Part shown: positions 48,294 through 57,233 of the stretch, in pieces
Layout: each line of letters opens with the position of its first letter
Numbering within the stretch: position 1 is the stretch's first letter
Assembly (NCBI GenBank): GCA_030549795.1
Contig: JAUQQO010000020.1
Coordinates: 62,001 to 126,000 of the forward strand
Length of the DNA stretch: 64,000 bases
Direction of reading: 5' to 3'
DNA from: Pseudomonadota bacterium
Lineage (GTDB): Bacteria > Pseudomonadota > Alphaproteobacteria > Geminicoccales > Geminicoccaceae
Notes under the pieces: model-generated
Databases searched by the model: none
Seen by the model: only the letters and a program-made list of their open reading frames with translations
Told to the model about the DNA's origin: nothing
Translations under genes and position numbers: made by a program

Positions 48294-49199
48294 TCAGCGC
48301 ACCGCTTCGGGCGCCAGGAGTTGATAGAGGGCAAGGAGCGCGACTTGCGCCGGGGCATCGGTGCGGTGGCGCGTGATGCGCCAGCCCTGGCGGACGATGC
48401 GTCGCTCGATCTCCTCACGATGCGCCCGGTACAGTTCGGCATAGCGTGCCCGCACCGCCGCGACATTGCCGACGAGCGCTCGCCCTTCTTCCTCAGGGCC
48501 CTCGAAGAGGACCCGTCCCTCCCAGGGCAGGAGCTCTTCGGCCGGATCCGCGATCTCGAGCAGACAGCCGCGCACACCCGCTGCCACCCAAGGAGCGATG
48601 CGCGCAGCGAGCGCCTCAGCCGGCTCAAGGAAGTCGGAAATCAGCACGAGCTGGGCAAAGCGCGGCAGATCAGCCGGCGGCGGCAGGGATTCGCGCCGCG
48701 CCAACGCGGCGTTAAGGCTCCGCATCAACCGCTCAAGACCGGCGCGATGGGGGTGCGGGCGTTCACCCGAGCCCAAAAGCGCGACTCGCTCGCCACCGCG
48801 CACGAGCAGGGCAGCGAGCGCGAGGGTCAAGAGCAGCCCCCGTTCGAGCTTGGTGGGAAGCGTGCGGGCGGAGCGAAAGCGCATGGAACCCGAGGTATCG
48901 CACCAGATCCACACGCTCTGCGCCGCCTCCCACTCCTGTTCGCGCACGAAGAGATGGCGCGAGCGAGCGGATTGCCGCCAGTCGATGTCGCGGCGGTCAT
49001 CGCCCGGTTGGTAGATGCGGAACTGCCAGAAGGTCTCACCGATCCCGGTGCGCCGCCGGCCGTGCACCCCTTGCGCGACCGTCGCCGCGACGCGCTCCGC
49101 GTGCACCAAAAGGCCAGGAAGACGGGCGGCGAGCCCTTCCGCTCCGCGTCTTAGGGCAAGGATGTCGGCTTCGCCCAAAGGACCGGTCTCAAGCGACAT
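48294..49199 (-). CDS. DUF58 domain protein (MoxR-associated)
   Basis: 301-residue cytosolic protein. The DUF58 signature around GIGETFWQFRIYQPGDDRRDIDWRQSARSRHLFVREQEWE is clear (read in two parts), followed by a vWA-like fold with the MIDAS-type start WIWCDTSGSMRF. Such proteins are usually encoded next to a MoxR AAA+ ATPase and are thought to act with it in envelope or chaperone functions. The start overlaps the end of the moxR gene by 11 bp. No signal peptide. Confidence 0.88.
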   Translation of the reverse strand: MSLETGPLGEADILALRRGAEGLAARLPGLLVHAERVAATVAQGVHGRRRTGIGETFWQFRIYQPGDDRRDIDWRQSARSRHLFVREQEWEAAQSVWIWCDTSGSMRFRSARTLPTKLERGLLLTLALAALLVRGGERVALLGSGERPHPHRAGLERLMRSLNAALARRESLPPPADLPRFAQLVLISDFLEPAEALAARIAPWVAAGVRGCLLEIADPAEELLPWEGRVLFEGPEEEGRALVGNVAAVRARYAELYRAHREEIERRIVRQGWRITRHRTDAPAQVALLALYQLLAPEAVR

Positions 49200-50196
49200 G
49201 CCGGCAGAGGCGGGCGATGATGTCGTCGACGGTGATCCCCTCGGCGCGTGCGGCGAAGGTCACGGCCATCCGGTGGCGCAGGACGGGCCCGGCCAGCGCG
49301 AGCACGTCTTCGACCGAGGGCGCGAGGCGTCCGTCGAGAAGCGCCCGCACCCGCACCGCGAGCATAAGCGCCTGGCTCGCGCGCGGCCCCGGCCCCCAAG
49401 CGACGTGCTCGGCTAGACCGGCGATGATCCCCGTCTCGGGTCGACCGGCGCGCACGAGGTTGAGGATCGTATCGACCACCTTCTCGCCCACCGGCAGCTT
49501 GCGCACGAGCGCCTGCAGCCGCATGAGCTCAGGGCCGTCGAGCACGCGGCTCGCCTTGGCCTCGCTGTCGGTGGTGGTGGCGATCATCATGCGCCGCTCG
49601 GCCTCCGCCGAGGGGTAGCTCACATTGACTTGCAAGAGAAAGCGGTCGAGCTGCGCCTCGGGAAGCGGGTAGGTGCCTTCCTGCTCGATCGGGTTTTGCG
49701 TCGCCAGCACGTGGAAGGGCTCGGGTAGGGGATGGTCGTGGCCGGCCACCGTCACCTTGCGTTCCTGCATGGCTTGCAGCAACGCCGCCTGGGTGCGCGG
49801 GCTCGCGCGGTTGATCTCATCGGCCATGAGCAACTGGGTGAACACCGGACCGGGGATGAAGCGGAACTCGCGGCGACCGCTCGGCGTCTCCTCGAGCACT
49901 TCCGAGCCTAAAATGTCGGCCGGCATGAGATCGGGCGTGAACTGCACCCGCTTTTGCGCGAGGCCCAACACTACACCCAAGGTCTCGGCGAGCCGAGTCT
50001 TGGCGAGGCCGGGAACGCCCACGAGGAGCACGTGACCGCCGGAGAGGATGGTGATCAAGGTCTCGTCGATCACCTGCTCCTGGCCGAGGATGACCCGGGC
50101 GATCTCGCTGCGCACCCGTGCGAGCCGCTCGATCGCCCGCTCGGCTTCCTCGACCAGTGCGGTGGCGAGGTTCCGGTTCGCTTCGAGGATCTCCAT
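49189..50196 (-). CDS. MoxR-family AAA+ ATPase
   Basis: 335-residue AAA+ chaperone-type ATPase. The P-loop is GVPGLAKT, Walker [16 protein letters not shown], and sensor 1 lies in [21 protein letters not shown]. The C-terminal lid is present. It heads a four-gene minus-strand cluster with DUF58, BatA/DUF4159 and a large membrane protein. Family roles are inferred from other bacteria (maturation or stress tolerance); no substrate is known here. It is divergent from the CoA pyrophosphatase gene. Confidence 0.92.
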   Translation of the reverse strand: MEILEANRNLATALVEEAERAIERLARVRSEIARVILGQEQVIDETLITILSGGHVLLVGVPGLAKTRLAETLGVVLGLAQKRVQFTPDLMPADILGSEVLEETPSGRREFRFIPGPVFTQLLMADEINRASPRTQAALLQAMQERKVTVAGHDHPLPEPFHVLATQNPIEQEGTYPLPEAQLDRFLLQVNVSYPSAEAERRMMIATTTDSEAKASRVLDGPELMRLQALVRKLPVGEKVVDTILNLVRAGRPETGIIAGLAEHVAWGPGPRASQALMLAVRVRALLDGRLAPSVEDVLALAGPVLRHRMAVTFAARAEGITVDDIIARLCRHVA

Positions 50197-50297
50197 ACCC
50201 GCTCCGTCGTTGGGCTACCGCCGTTTTCGGGCGTTCTGGGCGCTCAGCGGCGAGCACCCCTACCCTCTAGAATGGTCGGATCATCATCGTACATAAG

Positions 50298-50311
50298 TTG
50301 CGCGAGCGCAA
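50298..50311. promoter_or_regulatory. Perfect palindrome in the moxR / NUDIX divergent region
   Basis: TTGCGC-GA-GCGCAA is a perfect 6+2+6 inverted repeat about 100 bp before moxR. On the minus strand its TTGCGC stands 17 bp from GATGAT, a weak -35/-10 pair, so the palindrome could be an operator. In GC-rich DNA such short palindromes also occur by chance. Confidence 0.25.
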
Positions 50312-50443
50312 CGGACAGTGCTGATCCACGCGAAAAACGACATCGAGCTCCTCTCGATGGCGCGCAGGCGCCGAGCCGTGCACGCGGCGCGGAACGGGCG
50401 GTTGCGATCGGGGGAGGTGCCCGGCGAGGTGACGGGGAAGGCC

Positions 50444-51058
50444 ATGGCTAAGGCGCCAGCGACCATGTTCGATGCGGCGCAGCTGCGCGCACGGCTGAGG
50501 ATGGCACAGGAACGAGTGTTCGCGCTCGCCGGGGATAGCGAGGCGCATCCAGAAGGCGAGCGCGCAACAACGCCGGCAGCCGTGCTCGTGGGACTGGTCG
50601 GGCGCATGGACGGCCCGCACATCCTGCTCACCCTGCGCAGCGCCCATCTCAAGGACCACGCCGGGCAAATCAGTTTCCCCGGGGGACGCATCGAAGCCTT
50701 CGATCCCGATCCGGTGGCAGCGGCGCTGCGCGAGGCGCAAGAGGAGATCGGAGTGCGTCCGCAGCAGGTGGAAGTCCTGGGCACGCTTCCCCGCTACCGG
50801 ACGGGCACTGGTTTTCTCATCCACCCGGTTGTGGGTTGGATCGATCCGCCGCTCGACATTCGTCCCGATCCGACCGAGGTGGCAGAGGTGTTCGAGTTGC
50901 CGCTCGCCTTCGCGCTCGACCGGCGCAATCACCACCGCGCCTTTTACGAATGCGAGGGCCGCCGCCGCGAGTACTGGGTGCTGCCCTATCAAGATCGCTA
51001 CATTTGGGGTGCTACGGCCGGCATCCTCGTCAATCTCGCGCAACTTCTCGGGGAGTGA
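50444..51058 (+). CDS. NUDIX CoA pyrophosphatase
   Basis: Hydrolyses CoA or its derivatives to phosphopantetheine and 3',5'-ADP. The 204-residue product has the NUDIX helix LREAQEEIGV after FPGGRIEAFDPD, the CoA-pyrophosphatase-type LRSAHLKDHAGQISFPGGR box, and the C-terminal YWVLPYQDRYIWGATAGIL. The ATG at 50444 follows GGGGAAGG at good distance. The frame is open to a GTG at 50318 but that part is basic and unconserved. It starts a plus-strand run with a small membrane protein and cca. Confidence 0.9.
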   Translation: MAKAPATMFDAAQLRARLRMAQERVFALAGDSEAHPEGERATTPAAVLVGLVGRMDGPHILLTLRSAHLKDHAGQISFPGGRIEAFDPDPVAAALREAQEEIGVRPQQVEVLGTLPRYRTGTGFLIHPVVGWIDPPLDIRPDPTEVAEVFELPLAFALDRRNHHRAFYECEGRRREYWVLPYQDRYIWGATAGILVNLAQLLGE

Positions 51059-51063
51059 GGTGA

Positions 51064-51330
51064 ATGGCGCGGATCGCGCTGATCGAGGCGCTGCTCTTCC
51101 TACTCCCCTTTGTCCTCTACGCTGTGTGGCGGCTGCTCGTCACCAAGGGCGCTCCTCTGCTCGCCGACACACCCTGGTTCGTTCTCATCATAAGCGGGCT
51201 CGCTGCGGCCTGCGCTGGCTTCGTCTTGCTCTTGTGGCTCGATCCCGGCGCGCCGCCGGGCAGCGTCTACGTTCCTCCCCACCTCGAGGACGGGCGGATC
51301 GTGCCGGGCGGGTTCCGCCGTGTCCCCTAA
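51064..51330 (+). CDS. Small two-TM membrane protein (DUF6111-like)
   Basis: 88-residue protein with two hydrophobic helices (IEALLFLLPFVLYAVWRLL and WFVLIISGLAAACAGFVLLL) and a conserved-looking tail YVPPHLEDGRIVPGGF. It resembles short alphaproteobacterial proteins of unknown function (DUF6111, tentative). It starts 6 bp after the NUDIX stop with GGTGA overlap-like spacing, and its end overlaps cca by 11 bp, so it belongs to this three-gene unit. Confidence 0.75.
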   Translation: MARIALIEALLFLLPFVLYAVWRLLVTKGAPLLADTPWFVLIISGLAAACAGFVLLLWLDPGAPPGSVYVPPHLEDGRIVPGGFRRVP

Positions 51331-52603
51331 GCCCACCTGCGCCGGCGCAGAGCGACCGCTCGCCGGCGCTCGTTGGCTGCGCGCACCCGAAAGTCGCGCC
51401 CTTTTGGATGCTCTCGAAGCCGAGGGCAAGAAAGCTCGCTTTGTGGGCGGTTGCGTGCGCGATACGCTTTTAGATCCCGAGCTCGATCCCGAAGATCTCG
51501 ATCTTGCGACGCAAGAGCGACCAGAGCGGGTGCTCGAGCGTCTCGGCAGCCTCGGCTTCCACGTCATTCCGACCGGCCTCAAGCACGGCACGGTGACGGT
51601 GATCGTTGGTCGTCGGCGCTTCGAAGTCACCACCTTGCGCCGCGACGTCGCCTGCTTCGGCCGCCACGCCGAGGTCGAGTTCTCCGACGACTTCGAAGAA
51701 GACGCAGCGCGGCGCGATTTTACCATCAATGCCATGAGCTGCGATCGCGAAGGTTACCTTTTCGATTATTTCGGTGGCAAACAGGATCTCTTCGAAGGCA
51801 AGATCCGTTTCGTAGGCGATCCGGAACAGCGTATCCGTGAAGATTTTCTTAGAATTCTGCGCTTCTTCCGCTTCTATGCTCGTTTCGGTCGTTCCCCGCC
51901 CGATCCCGGCGCGCTCGCCGCTTGTCGGGCGCTCGCCTTCGGCCTCGATCGCCTCTCGGGCGAACGGATACGCGGTGAACTCGAGCGGCTGCTCCGCGCG
52001 CCCGGTGCCGTCGCGGCGCTGCGCCTTATGCGCGAAACCGAGGTCGCGGCACGGATCTTTCCGATCGCGCCCGACTGGGAGCGGCTGCAAGAGCTGCTCC
52101 GCCTCGCCCCGGAAGCCGACTGGCTGGTGCGGCTGGCCGTGCTCGTGCGCGGTCGCATCGATGAAACCCGAGCGCGCGCGCTCGCCTTGCGCTTGCGGCT
52201 CTCCAACCGCGAGCGCGAGCGGCTGCTCGCGCTCCTTGCGGTCGATCTGCCCGATCCGCGTGCGCCGCGGGCGGTACACGAGCGTTGGATCTACCGATTG
52301 GGTCGCGCGCTTTGGGCCGATCTCTTGCGGATTGCGGTTGTCGAGCAGGCAGAGGACCGTGCCCTTCTCGAAGCGCGGCTTAACGAGCTCGAGGGCTTCA
52401 CACCACCCGTCTTCCCGCTCAGCGGCAAGGATCTCTTGGCGCGCGGAGTGCCTTCAGGACCGCGCCTCGGTCGGCTGCTCGAGGCGGTGCGCAGTTGGTG
52501 GGAGGCCGAAGGGTTCCGACCCGACCGCGCCGCTTGCCTTGCGCGCCTCGAGGCCCTCCTCAAAGCCGAAGACGCGGCAGCACAGCGGCAGGCAAAGGGC
52601 TGA
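51320..52603 (+). CDS. cca: CCA-adding tRNA nucleotidyltransferase (class II)
   Basis: Adds or repairs the 3'-CCA of tRNAs, 427 residues. The head carries FVGGCVRDTLLD and the metal-binding DxD in EDLDLAT, followed by RRRFEVTTLRRD and the FTINAM motif. Neck and body parts follow (RILRFFRFYARFG). The tail beyond about 380 is less conserved. GTG start at 51320 overlaps the upstream gene. The tRNA-Gln lies 83 bp downstream. Both tRNAs of the window already encode CCA, so repair rather than addition would be its main task for them. Confidence 0.92.
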   Translation: MSPKPTCAGAERPLAGARWLRAPESRALLDALEAEGKKARFVGGCVRDTLLDPELDPEDLDLATQERPERVLERLGSLGFHVIPTGLKHGTVTVIVGRRRFEVTTLRRDVACFGRHAEVEFSDDFEEDAARRDFTINAMSCDREGYLFDYFGGKQDLFEGKIRFVGDPEQRIREDFLRILRFFRFYARFGRSPPDPGALAACRALAFGLDRLSGERIRGELERLLRAPGAVAALRLMRETEVAARIFPIAPDWERLQELLRLAPEADWLVRLAVLVRGRIDETRARALALRLRLSNRERERLLALLAVDLPDPRAPRAVHERWIYRLGRALWADLLRIAVVEQAEDRALLEARLNELEGFTPPVFPLSGKDLLARGVPSGPRLGRLLEAVRSWWEAEGFRPDRAACLARLEALLKAEDAAAQRQAKG

Positions 52604-52646
52604 GACGAAGGGCGTGAGCACGATGGCGGTGCGCCTGCGGCGAGGG

Positions 52647-52675
52647 TTGACAAGGACGGAGGTGGTTCCTATCTG
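52647..52675 (+). promoter_or_regulatory. Promoter of tRNA-Gln
   Basis: A perfect TTGACA (52647-52652) and TATCTG (52670-52675) separated by 17 bp place a transcription start around 52682, five bases before the tRNA. Spacing is optimal and the position is right for a monocistronic tRNA. Confidence 0.7.
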
Positions 52676-52686
52676 CGGCGCACGAT

Positions 52687-52762
52687 TGGGGGATGGTGCA
52701 GCTGGTAGCACGCCTGACTCTGGATCAGGAGGTCCTAGGTTCGATCCCTAGTCCCCCAGCCA
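52687..52762 (+). tRNA. tRNA-Gln (anticodon CTG), CCA encoded
   Basis: Cloverleaf with acceptor TGGGGGA/TCCCCCA, anticodon stem CCTGA/TCAGG and 7-nt loop CTCTGGA giving anticodon CTG (codon CAG), T arm CCTAG-GTTCGAT-CCCTAG, discriminator G and encoded CCA (52760-52762). All pairs of the acceptor stem match. The U-A first pair and G73 are tRNA-Gln features. Confidence 0.96.
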
Positions 52763-52816
52763 CCCTTCAATCAGTTCCGTGCGCGCCGCTCACGAAGCGT
52801 CGCGGTCGCGCTTTCC

Positions 52817-55012
52817 CTAGAGGACCACTTGAACCTCGACCGTGCCACGACGGTCGAGCACGTTGACCGCCACATCGCGCTCGTGTCGGCGCAAGAGCAG
52901 ATCCACCGAGGCGGTTCCAACGCGCAGATGTTCGATGCGCACCCAATCGAGGCTGTTGGGCAGGCGCGGGTGGTGGAAGCACACAACGGGCGGGTCAGCG
53001 CGCACCTCGAGGCCGAGGCTGGCGGCAAGACAGGCCAAAATGGCGGCGGCTGCCCAGGCCTGCGGCGAACACGCGGCGGGATAGGCGGTGGGGCCGGATC
53101 CCGGTCGGCGGCGAAAACCGCAAAAGAGCTCGGGCAGCCGGCGAAGGTCGCTGCGCGCGGCCGCATCGAGCAGCCCTTGCAACACTTTGAGCGCGAGATC
53201 GGTACGCCCGATGCGCGCGAAGCCCATCGCGCAGAGCGCATTGTCGTGCGGCCAGACCGAGCCGTTGTGGTAGGAGATCGGCACGTAGCGCGCTTCCCCC
53301 TCGGCGACGGTGCGGATGCCCCAACCTGAAAAAAAGCGCGGCGAGGTCAAAAGCTGAGCGACGCGCTCGGCGCGCGCCCGCTCCGGCAAATCTGTGAGCA
53401 GGAGATGACCGGCATTGGAGGTGCGCACCGCGCACGGGCGCTTCGCACCGTCGAGGGCGAGAACATAGGTGCCGAGTTCCTCGCTCCAGAACCGCTCTTC
53501 CACCGCGCGACGCAACCGCGCCGCTTGGGCCTCGAGTGCGTTCGCGCGTTCGAGCAGCCCCTTGCGCCTTGCGAGCCGGGCTACAGCGCACAGCGCTGCG
53601 AAAACATAAGCCTGCACCTCCACAAGCGCGATCGGCCCACTCGCGAGACTCCCATCGGCGTGGAAGATCGCATCCTGCGAATCCTTCCAACCCTGATTGA
53701 CGAGGCCGCGCTCGCTCGCCGCCCAATACTCGACCAACCCATCGCCGTCGCGATCGCCGAAACGCTCCAGCCAACCGGTTGCCGCTTCGATTGCCGGCCA
53801 GAGGCGTTCGATCAGCACATCGTCGCCGGTTCGCTCGTGATAGCGGCCGGCGAGGAACAAAAACAGCGGCGTGGCATCGACGCTGCCGTAATAGCGGCCA
53901 AACGGCACTTCGCCCACGCGCGCGAGCTCGCCTTCGCGCAGCTCGTGGAGGATCTTGCCCGGTTCGGCATCGCGCGCGGGATCGAGGGTTTGCGCCTGAG
54001 TGGCGGCAAGCACCTCGAGGACGCCCTTGGCGAGCTCGGGAGCCATCCACAAGGTCTCGAGCGCGGTGATCAGCCCGTCGCGGCCGAAAACGGTCGAAAA
54101 CCAGGGCACACCAGCATAGGGATAGAGACCAAAGCGTGTTTCGGTGAGCAAAAGCCGCAGGTCAGCGAGCGAGCGAGCGAGAATCTCGTCGACGAGGCTG
54201 CTCGAAGTGCGGATGCGCGCCGCCTCGGGCAACAGCCGACGGTGATGGCGGCGCGCATGTTGCAGCGCGCGGGCGAAGGATGTGCGCGCCTGCGCGGCGC
54301 CGTCGACGGTAAGCGCGAGCTCGAAGCAGCGGGCGGCGCGCGGCGGCAGCTCGACCGACCAGACGAGCCGTTGGGGCTCGATGCGCACGGGACGCGGCTC
54401 GGCTACAAGCGCGACCGTGAGCATGGCGCCATCGCAGGCCCGATACGCCCAGCACAGGCCGTCGCGCGAGCAGGCGATGCTGCGTTCCCCCCGAGCGCGC
54501 GGTTTGTGCCCGCGAACCTCGAAAATGTCCGCGAAATCGGCATCGAGCTCGAGTGCGAGCTCGAGACGTCGCGGTCGGTCCTCGTAGGATTGTAGCCGCA
54601 ACCGCTCGAAGAGCCCGCGCTCGGTCAAAACGCGCAGGCGCAGGAGATGGACGGAATCCGCTGCCATCGCCACCCGGCCGGAGACGTCCAAAAGATCCGG
54701 ATTGGCGAGATCGACGAGCAGCAAGACGCCGTCCTCGGTAAGCCGTGAGGACAGCAACAGCGGTGCGTGGCCCTCAAGCGTAAGCGCAAGGCGCGAGAGG
54801 ATGCGGGTATCGCGCCAATAGAGCCCTTCCGGTGAACCGGGGCCGGGGGTGACGTCGCCCTCCGGCCCAAAAAGCCCGAAGAGATCGCCGCATTTAAGCG
54901 TGCGCAGCCGGCGCGCCGGAAGGGAGCGCGTCGCCGGCACGCGCACAATGAGCGGTCCGAGCTCTTCAGCTGCGGCCAAGGGCGCGGCGGTCTCGGCGGC
55001 GCGCGGATCCAT
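52817..55012 (-). CDS. Amylo-alpha-1,6-glucosidase / glycogen-debranching-type glycosidase
   Basis: 731-residue cytosolic glycosidase-like protein. The N-terminal domain (CGDLFGLFGPEGD, then GLYWRDTRILSRLALTLEG) matches the bacterial glycogen-debranching N-terminal family. The C-terminal (alpha/alpha)6 barrel has WFSTVFGRDGLITALETLW with a likely catalytic acid region, DATPLFLFLAGRY, GWKDSQDA and YHNGSVWPHDNAL. The exact substrate is uncertain: glycogen, trehalose-type or other alpha-glucans. I used the ATG at 55012 rather than a TTG 9 bp earlier. It lies 17 bp after the glycosyltransferase gene. Confidence 0.88.
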   Translation of the reverse strand: MDPRAAETAAPLAAAEELGPLIVRVPATRSLPARRLRTLKCGDLFGLFGPEGDVTPGPGSPEGLYWRDTRILSRLALTLEGHAPLLLSSRLTEDGVLLLVDLANPDLLDVSGRVAMAADSVHLLRLRVLTERGLFERLRLQSYEDRPRRLELALELDADFADIFEVRGHKPRARGERSIACSRDGLCWAYRACDGAMLTVALVAEPRPVRIEPQRLVWSVELPPRAARCFELALTVDGAAQARTSFARALQHARRHHRRLLPEAARIRTSSSLVDEILARSLADLRLLLTETRFGLYPYAGVPWFSTVFGRDGLITALETLWMAPELAKGVLEVLAATQAQTLDPARDAEPGKILHELREGELARVGEVPFGRYYGSVDATPLFLFLAGRYHERTGDDVLIERLWPAIEAATGWLERFGDRDGDGLVEYWAASERGLVNQGWKDSQDAIFHADGSLASGPIALVEVQAYVFAALCAVARLARRKGLLERANALEAQAARLRRAVEERFWSEELGTYVLALDGAKRPCAVRTSNAGHLLLTDLPERARAERVAQLLTSPRFFSGWGIRTVAEGEARYVPISYHNGSVWPHDNALCAMGFARIGRTDLALKVLQGLLDAAARSDLRRLPELFCGFRRRPGSGPTAYPAACSPQAWAAAAILACLAASLGLEVRADPPVVCFHHPRLPNSLDWVRIEHLRVGTASVDLLLRRHERDVAVNVLDRRGTVEVQVVL

Positions 55013-55029
55013 CGGGCGCAATCCTCACT

Positions 55030-56079
55030 TCACGCAGCGCGGGCAAGAGCGGAGCGTGCGAGCTGTCGGTAGAGAGCGAGATAGTCGCGCGCCATGCGCT
55101 CGGCCGAGAAGCGCTCCTCGAACCGCGCCCGGATGCGTGCGCGATCGAGCGTTCGGCAGCGGGCGACCGCTTCTACCGCCTCCTCTTCGCTTTCGACGAT
55201 GAAGCCAGTCAAGCCCGGCTCGATCACCTCGGGAACCGAACCGCCCGCGAAGGCGACCACGGGCGTACCGCACGCCATCGCCTCGATCATCACGAGGCCG
55301 AACGGCTCGGGCCAGTCGATGGGGAAGAGAAGTGCGCGGGCTCCCTGCAGGAGCCGCTCTTTTTGGCGGTCGTCGACCTCGCCCAAAAAGCGCACGTGCG
55401 GCCGGGCGAAGAGGGGCGCGATTTCCTGTTCGTAATAGGTCTGATCGGCGCGGTCGACCTTGGCTGCGACGAGAAGCGGAAGCCCTGCGCGTTCAGCGAT
55501 CCGCACCGCGCGATCGGGCCGCTTTTCGGGCGAGATGCGGCCCAAGAAGAGCAGATAGTCGTCGCTGCCCCGACCCGGTCGGTAGAGATCGAGGGGAAGG
55601 CCGTGGTGCACGGTGGCAAGCCAGTTAAGCCCCAGTCCCTCAAGCGGACGCCGCTGCGCCTGCGAGATCGAGACCAGCGGCGCGTGCGGGAAGGCGCGGT
55701 GCGCGGCTTTGAGATCGGGCAGATCGAGCCGCCCGTGCAGCGTGGTAAGGGTCGTGTCGAGGCGATCGGCGAAGACCGGGAAGTGCAGGAAATCGATGTG
55801 GAAGTGCAGCACGTCGAAGCGATGGGCGCGGCGGCGCACCTGCTCGAGCATCGCCACCGTGTGCGGCAGATGGTCGCGCACCTCGGGGTCAAGGCGCAAA
55901 GCGTTGGGCGCACAGGCGACGAGTTCGGCCGAGGTGCGCGAGTCGCCGGACGCGAACAGCGTCACCTGCACCCCCATGCGCACGAGAGCTTCGGTGAGAT
56001 AGTGGACCACCCGCTCGGTGCCGCCATAGCGCGCCGGCGGCACGCTCTCCGCGAGTGGCGCGATCATTGCGATGCGCAT
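55030..56079 (-). CDS. Glycosyltransferase family 4
   Basis: GT-B fold glycosyltransferase, 349 residues from the ATG at 56079. The donor-binding E-x7-E motif region reads WPEPFGLVMIEAMACGTPVVAFAGGSVPE, read in two parts; the N-terminal acceptor half has RYGGTERVVHYLTEALV and LHFHIDFLHFP. It is paired with the debranching-type glucosidase downstream; this pair recurs in proteobacteria, perhaps for synthesis and trimming of an alpha-glucan or glucosylated compound. The upstream region (to 56556) has no gene. Confidence 0.88.
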   Translation of the reverse strand: MRIAMIAPLAESVPPARYGGTERVVHYLTEALVRMGVQVTLFASGDSRTSAELVACAPNALRLDPEVRDHLPHTVAMLEQVRRRAHRFDVLHFHIDFLHFPVFADRLDTTLTTLHGRLDLPDLKAAHRAFPHAPLVSISQAQRRPLEGLGLNWLATVHHGLPLDLYRPGRGSDDYLLFLGRISPEKRPDRAVRIAERAGLPLLVAAKVDRADQTYYEQEIAPLFARPHVRFLGEVDDRQKERLLQGARALLFPIDWPEPFGLVMIEAMACGTPVVAFAGGSVPEVIEPGLTGFIVESEEEAVEAVARCRTLDRARIRARFEERFSAERMARDYLALYRQLARSALARAA

Positions 56080-56556
56080 CCCTCGCGATCCCGTTGCTGC
56101 AGGTAGGTTCAAGCCGGCGCGAAATCCTAAGGCGGCCGGCTCCTCCGCTCAGATCGGTGAAGGGGGCTTAAGGATCAAGGCTCAATTGCGCTTACCGGCC
56201 TCGGCCAAGCGCTCGGGCGCGTCCCGCGCCGATCGCGTCTCGACCTCGCGCAAGGACCACGGCTGCACGCTTGGGGAGGCTGCGGCGAAGGCAATCTCGG
56301 CTTAAGGAGCTTGGTGCGGGCCCTGTGGGCGCAACGGGGTCGGCGCGCCGGGAGCGGTCGGCGTGCCGCGTGCTGCGAGAGCCGGATGCTCGCAGAAGAC
56401 GAGCGTGTGCGGACTCGCTCTCACAGGCGCTTGGCGCGATCGGTGCAGTTTTTCGAACTTTTTTCAGGACAGGAGCGCGCGGTCTCAAAAGCTGGCCGGG
56501 ACCGGACGAACCAGCAGGTCTTGCCACTGCGGCTCGAGAGGACTTCGCAGAGCGGT
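56080..56556. other. 477-bp intergenic region without gene
   Basis: No supported gene on either strand. It presumably carries the promoter of the glycosyltransferase operon and the 3' trailer of tRNA-Ala. Plus-strand frames that cross it run antisense through the tRNA. A T-rich patch (TTTTTCGAACTTTTTTC near 56448-56466) stands out but forms no clear terminator. Confidence 0.5.
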
Positions 56557-56632
56557 TGGTGGAGCCGAGCGGAGTCGAACCGCCGACCTCCTGAATGCCA
56601 TTCAGGCGCTCTCCCAACTGAGCTACGGCCCC
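56557..56632 (-). tRNA. tRNA-Ala (anticodon GGC), CCA encoded
   Basis: Read on the minus strand, the gene starts GGGGCCG and ends CGGCTCC-A-CCA. The acceptor stem contains G3-U70, the alanine identity pair. The anticodon stem CCTGA/TCAGG encloses ATGGCAT, anticodon GGC (codon GCC). CCA is encoded. It lies 53 bp after the FYDLN-acid gene on the same strand. Confidence 0.96.
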
Positions 56633-56653
56633 ACGGTCAGCACCCGAAGAGGT

Positions 56654-56684
56654 AAGGGCTTGCGCGGCTGCGCGCAAGCGCCTT
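56654..56684 (-). terminator. Strong hairpin after the FYDLN-acid gene
   Basis: GCTTGCGCG and CGCGCAAGC (56658-56666, 56671-56679) form a perfect 9-bp stem with a 4-nt loop, extended by AAGG/CCTT with one bulged base. It begins right after the FYDLN stop. The tail on the minus strand is only moderately T-rich, and tRNA-Ala follows, so it may be a partial terminator or a processing site. Confidence 0.5.
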
Positions 56685-56685
56685 T

Positions 56686-57090
56686 TCAGCGCTGATCCTC
56701 CTCTTCCTCGTCGGGTGCGATCTCCTCGTCGAGCACGTCGGTGACCATCTCGTCCTCGCCGAGGTCGGTCTCGTCTTCGATGATGACGTCCTCCTCGCCG
56801 ACGTCGACCGGCTCCTCGAGTTCCTCCTCACCTTCCTCGAGTTCGGCCTCATCCGCGAGCTCGTCGAGTGCTACGTCTTCTTCCTCGATCTCTTCGACCT
56901 CAGCCGGGGTCACCGCCTCGCTCTCGGCGAGCGCGCGAGCGGCCGGCCGCGCCCGCCGCGCCCGCCCGGCCGCTTCAACGTCGAACTCGGCGCCGCAAGC
57001 CGGACAATAGATGGGCGAGCGGTGGAAGTCGTAGAACTTGGCGCCACAGCTGAGGCAGACCCGCTTGGTGCCCCATTCGGGCTTGGCCAC
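56686..57090 (-). CDS. FYDLN-acid family protein (TIGR02300-type)
   Basis: 134-residue alphaproteobacterial protein of unknown function. The N-terminal 40 residues form a zinc-ribbon-like unit with CLSCGAKFYDFHRSPIYCPACG (CxxC repeated, read in two parts), giving the FYD motif its name. The rest is extremely acidic (Glu/Asp runs) with few hydrophobics and is probably disordered. A perfect TTGACA on the minus strand (57167-57162) lies 17 bp from a poor -10; it may be its promoter. Confidence 0.92.
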   Translation of the reverse strand: MAKPEWGTKRVCLSCGAKFYDFHRSPIYCPACGAEFDVEAAGRARRARPAARALAESEAVTPAEVEEIEEEDVALDELADEAELEEGEEELEEPVDVGEEDVIIEDETDLGEDEMVTDVLDEEIAPDEEEEDQR

Positions 57091-57233
57091 GGTCGCTTCT
57101 CCATATGCGTCGAAAAAGGGGCAAACCGGTGGCGGCGACGATTGCCACGGCGCGCGCGGGCTGTCAAAAGCCGAACGCCGCGTCCGGCGTGCCGTCGGCT
57201 ACCGAGCCGCTGTGCGCGTTTGGAGCCCGTTTC

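Noticed and set aside
56311-56655. Plus-strand frame of 114 codons with AAGGAG before a GTG
   Set aside because: It runs antisense through tRNA-Ala, producing the well-known spurious SNRRPPECHSGALPTELRP-type translation.
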